Assembly: GCA_013399305.1 (NCBI GenBank)
Contig: VXAI01000245.1
Location: 217,613 to 281,612 of the forward strand
Length of the DNA stretch: 64,000 nt
Direction: 5' to 3'
From: Rostratula benghalensis
Taxonomy: Eukaryota > Chordata > Aves > Charadriiformes > Rostratulidae
The position numbers and the translations under genes are program-made. Numbering within the stretch: position 1 is the first letter of the stretch; the number at the start of each line of letters is the position of its first letter. The notes under the pieces were generated by a model. The model was not told where the DNA came from, searched no databases, and worked only from the letters and a program-made list of their open reading frames with translations. Below, in pieces: positions 61,091 through 64,000 of this stretch.

Positions 61091-61189
61091 TGGGGCTTGG
61101 AGCAACCTGGTCTCCTGTGAGGTGTCCCTGCCCAGGGCAGGAGGCTGGAACTGGATGATCTTTAAGGTCCCTTCCAACCTGAACCTATA
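61091..61189 (+). mobile_element. CR1 3' end fragment
   Basis: TGGGGCTTGGAGCAACCTGG, CTGGAACTGGATGATCTTTA and AAGGTCCCTTCCAACCTGA. 4431/5768 subtype. Confidence 0.9.
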
Positions 61190-62543
61190 AATCACACAAA
61201 ACTCCAACCAAAACGTAACATTTTCAGAAGTAACCGGCAATTCTGGGTTGGGGGGGCATGCAGCTTCAGAGAAAGCAGAAAGGGCCCTTTCACCCCGCAG
61301 TCAGGGCCAGATGATTTTACTGTTGCTGGGGAAGAACACTAAGAAAAGCAAAGAGCAAGAGAGATTTTTTTGGCTTAAAAATCCCCTCTGTGTAGCACCT
61401 GCCCGGCAGAGGGGAGCCAAGCGGGCGGCGATATGGGTGCTGGAGGGACGCCCGTCCTCAGCAGCTGCTGAAAAGGATTAATTGGAAACCGAGATTTGTG
61501 CTGTTCTCTTGGAAACAGAAAGATGGTTTTATTTTTGCAAAGAGAAATCTAGTTTGTGGTCAGCTTCTGGAGGCAGGTGGCTGTTCTGGACCCTCTCTGT
61601 AAATAAGCACAAATAAAACCACATTTTAGCCTGCTACGCAGACAAAACAACATCCATATGGTTCTCTCTGCTTGCCCAGAAGTTTATGTTGAAACCCATC
61701 CTCCTGAGAGGTAAAAGGGTGAGGTTTTTGTCTGTCTGGGAAGCACCAAGTCCCAGGCATTTGCTAGAGCTGGAATTTTTTTCATTAAGGGAAACTCTCT
61801 ATCCCGTTTTCCCATTAAGGAATTGTGTTTTATCTGTCCCACTGTAATCCCCTGGGCTGAAAAAAGTTTAGTGCCCAAGTAACACACAATAGATTTTTCT
61901 CTCTTGTATTTAAACATTTTGTTCCACTTAACTGTAAGAAGCTGGTGGTGTCCATTCAACCCACTGGGAAAAGACCCACATCCCCTCATTATTTTTTTAA
62001 AAAGAAACAGAAACCACAATATCTGTATTCTGCTCTTCTTTACGTACTGAAATTATGAAAGGAGGACAAAGGATCGGTCTCCTCACAGCCTTGCTTACGC
62101 TCGCACCTGCAGGCTGTGCCTACTATTATGGGATGTTTTTTTCCCCTTCTGTGTGGGACTGAACCCTCTGCCCCAACAAGGGCTGTTGGGGGGAGTGGGC
62201 ACAGCCTGGCTTGAAGCAGCGATTGCTTTTTGCCTGCTGAGGCATTGCATCCCGCATGTCCCCAGGGGATACAGCACCTCCGCAGCTGTAAAACCCAACA
62301 GTGAGAAGAGTAGTTTAAAGCACTTTTTTTCCCCCTTCTTTTTTTATAGTAAATATAATATTAATCAGTTTGTACTTTAGCGTATAGAATACACTTCCCA
62401 TCCTGAGTCCCACATGCAATTATGAAAAGGTTCCAGTGCACACACACTAGCCCTAAGTAGACTTCCTCAGTGGCTTGACTAATGCTGGGTAAAAATCAGA
62501 GGGCTGGAGCAGAAGTTTCCAAGTTTCCACTCTCAGCTTACTT

Positions 62544-62560
62544 GGGGGGGGGGGGGGGGG
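62544..62560 (+). repeat. G17 homopolymer
   Basis: 17 consecutive G, intergenic, quadruplex-capable. Confidence 0.9.
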
Positions 62561-64000
62561 CGCAGGAAAAAAACCCAACTATTTCCCGTTGCAGATCAAA
62601 GCCTGAAGATGGTACCTGTTTTGCACCCTACAGGCACAGGCACTGAACAGCAGAAAGAGAGATCCAAACCAGTATTAAAAAGGTGGTGATCTGGAAGGCT
62701 TAACTGAAAGCTTGTTGAATGCTTAGGACTGGCAACATGTCCACAGCCAGTGAGAGAAGCGACAGGGCAGCCTTGGGAGTGTTTGCGATGCTCTGGTTCT
62801 TTTTCCAGCTTTGAGCAAAGAGAAATGATGCTACAAGCACGAGTGCCCATCGTTCTCTAATTTACCCACGGGATTAGCACTGTTTGCCAACCCAGGCAGT
62901 GCCGGAGCAAGAGGCTGGCACAAGGCATAGCCTGGTCTTTCAGCACCCACAGCCATGAGCAGATTCCTCCCCTTGGGATGTTCCTGTGTTGGCACCAAGT
63001 TCCCTTACCCAAGGGACTGCTCAGAGCGGGGCAGTCTCCACTTCTTTTCTTTTGGCAGGAGGCAGGAAAAGCCATTTATTGTCACCCTCGTCCTGGGTGC
63101 TGGTTCTGGCTTTTATCCAAAATAACCTTTCCAGATAAATGAAGGGTGACAATGATGGGACTCCCATCGTGACGATGAGATGCCAAAGGGTCGTAGTTAC
63201 CATGAGCTTCCAGTGAGAGCTTTGCAGGTCCCAGCTATGTGCTCGGGACAGCCTTTCCACAGAGAAACGGCATTTTTTAGCCAAGTTGGATGGTGCTGTT
63301 GGAGCCTGAGGCTGGAGGACGGACCCCCCTCACTGCCAGCACTGAGGCTGGGGTCCCCATGTAGGGACCAGTGGCCACGTGGGGATGGGTACTGCTGGAT
63401 CCCTTTCCATGGCTGGCTTCTTCCCAACCTAAGCAACCCTGCAGGAAGTCAGGAAACACCAGGATGGAGAGAGAGAGGGGGAAAACCCGAAGATTATGAA
63501 ACAAAATGTGACCAGGGGTTGGAGAGGGGGAAGCGGGTGAGCTAGAGCAGAGGAAACTGGACAACATTACTGGTGAGGAGCCGACACCAGGCTGTCTCAA
63601 AAAAGAAAGAAACTTCACCAGGCAGCAGGCAATTGCTCCAGGAATAACTTGGCACTAGGGGACACTATTGTACCATAAATCACAGCAGAAAAAAAGTCCA
63701 GTTCCAAGCAAAAATACACCTCACTTTCATTTTTTTAGGTTATTTCTGACACTGACAATCCCAGGACAGCAGTTTGTCCCTCTTCCCAACTCCTGTCATC
63801 ATTACAGCCCATACAAAACGTCACAGTTTTTAAACTCACCTCAGGACAGTAAGGGGTCCTGCTTTTTGGCACGTATTTCTCTCCAGGTGCCTATTCCTGA
63901 GCAAAATGTGACCAGCATTTGCTGCCAGGGTGGTGCTTTTTGGTGCGTCACGGGATGACCTGACAAGCAGAGGAGAACTGCCTTCACCTGGAGCTCTGTC

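Larger units (their letters stand above)
47561..64000. other. Intergenic region upstream of the gene, no gene recognised
   Basis: About 16.4 kb with no exon I can support on either strand: no run of codons resembling a known protein and flanked by splice signals. It holds six short CR1 ends (52268-52402, 54181-54240, 56122-56300, 56581-56662, 58688-58731, 61091-61189), long homopolymers (T at 58030, A at 60478, G at 55756 and 62544) and otherwise unique DNA. Enhancers or non-coding RNA genes would not be visible by eye. Confidence 0.6.

Noticed and set aside
1..64000. CRISPR arrays, operons, tRNA or rRNA genes, viral genes
   Set aside because: None seen. The window is spliced vertebrate DNA; repeats are CR1, MIR-like and simple sequence only.

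Overview
The window is vertebrate genomic DNA and almost certainly avian. It is peppered with CR1 LINE fragments whose 3' ends carry the typical CR1 tail, it has a few old MIR/CORE-SINE-like fossils, it has short introns and a compact gene, and it contains no Alu, B1 or L1 sequence. There is no operon structure and no CRISPR array, and I saw no viral gene.

One protein-coding gene explains all recognisable coding sequence. It lies on the minus strand. I could trace 25 coding exons from a start codon near 28,542 to a stop at 43-45. Exon phases join without a single break and give 1,193 codons, close to the roughly 1,200 residues of the FNDC3 family. The product has a conserved N-terminal segment, a proline/histidine-rich stretch, a low-complexity charged linker, nine fibronectin type III domains and a C-terminal membrane anchor ending QYFVIK. 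The N terminus mixes features of FNDC3A and FNDC3B, and the protein is too divergent to be the avian orthologue of either. I therefore infer the third paralogue, FNDC3C1-like, which survives in mouse and is a pseudogene (FNDC3CP) in human.

Layout: 43-12,347 holds the 15 C-terminal exons (FN3 domains 2 to 9 and the anchor), with short introns carrying six CR1 copies all antisense to the gene. 13,099-19,418 holds FN3 domains 1 and 2 and the linker exons. 23,225-28,585 holds the three N-terminal exons. 28,586 to about 47,239 is a long 5'UTR intron with a full CR1 3' segment and MIR-like fossils. A CpG island at about 46,800-47,560, next to a 455-base assembly gap (46,345-46,799), is the likely promoter, with a probable untranslated first exon ending at 47,240. 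From about 47,560 to 64,000 I see only intergenic sequence with CR1 scraps and homopolymer runs.

The most notable details are a GC-AG intron after the first coding exon, several upstream AUGs crowded in front of the start, a CR1 insertion ending about 14 bases from a splice donor, and MIR-like fossils. I did not find a novel multi-gene system.
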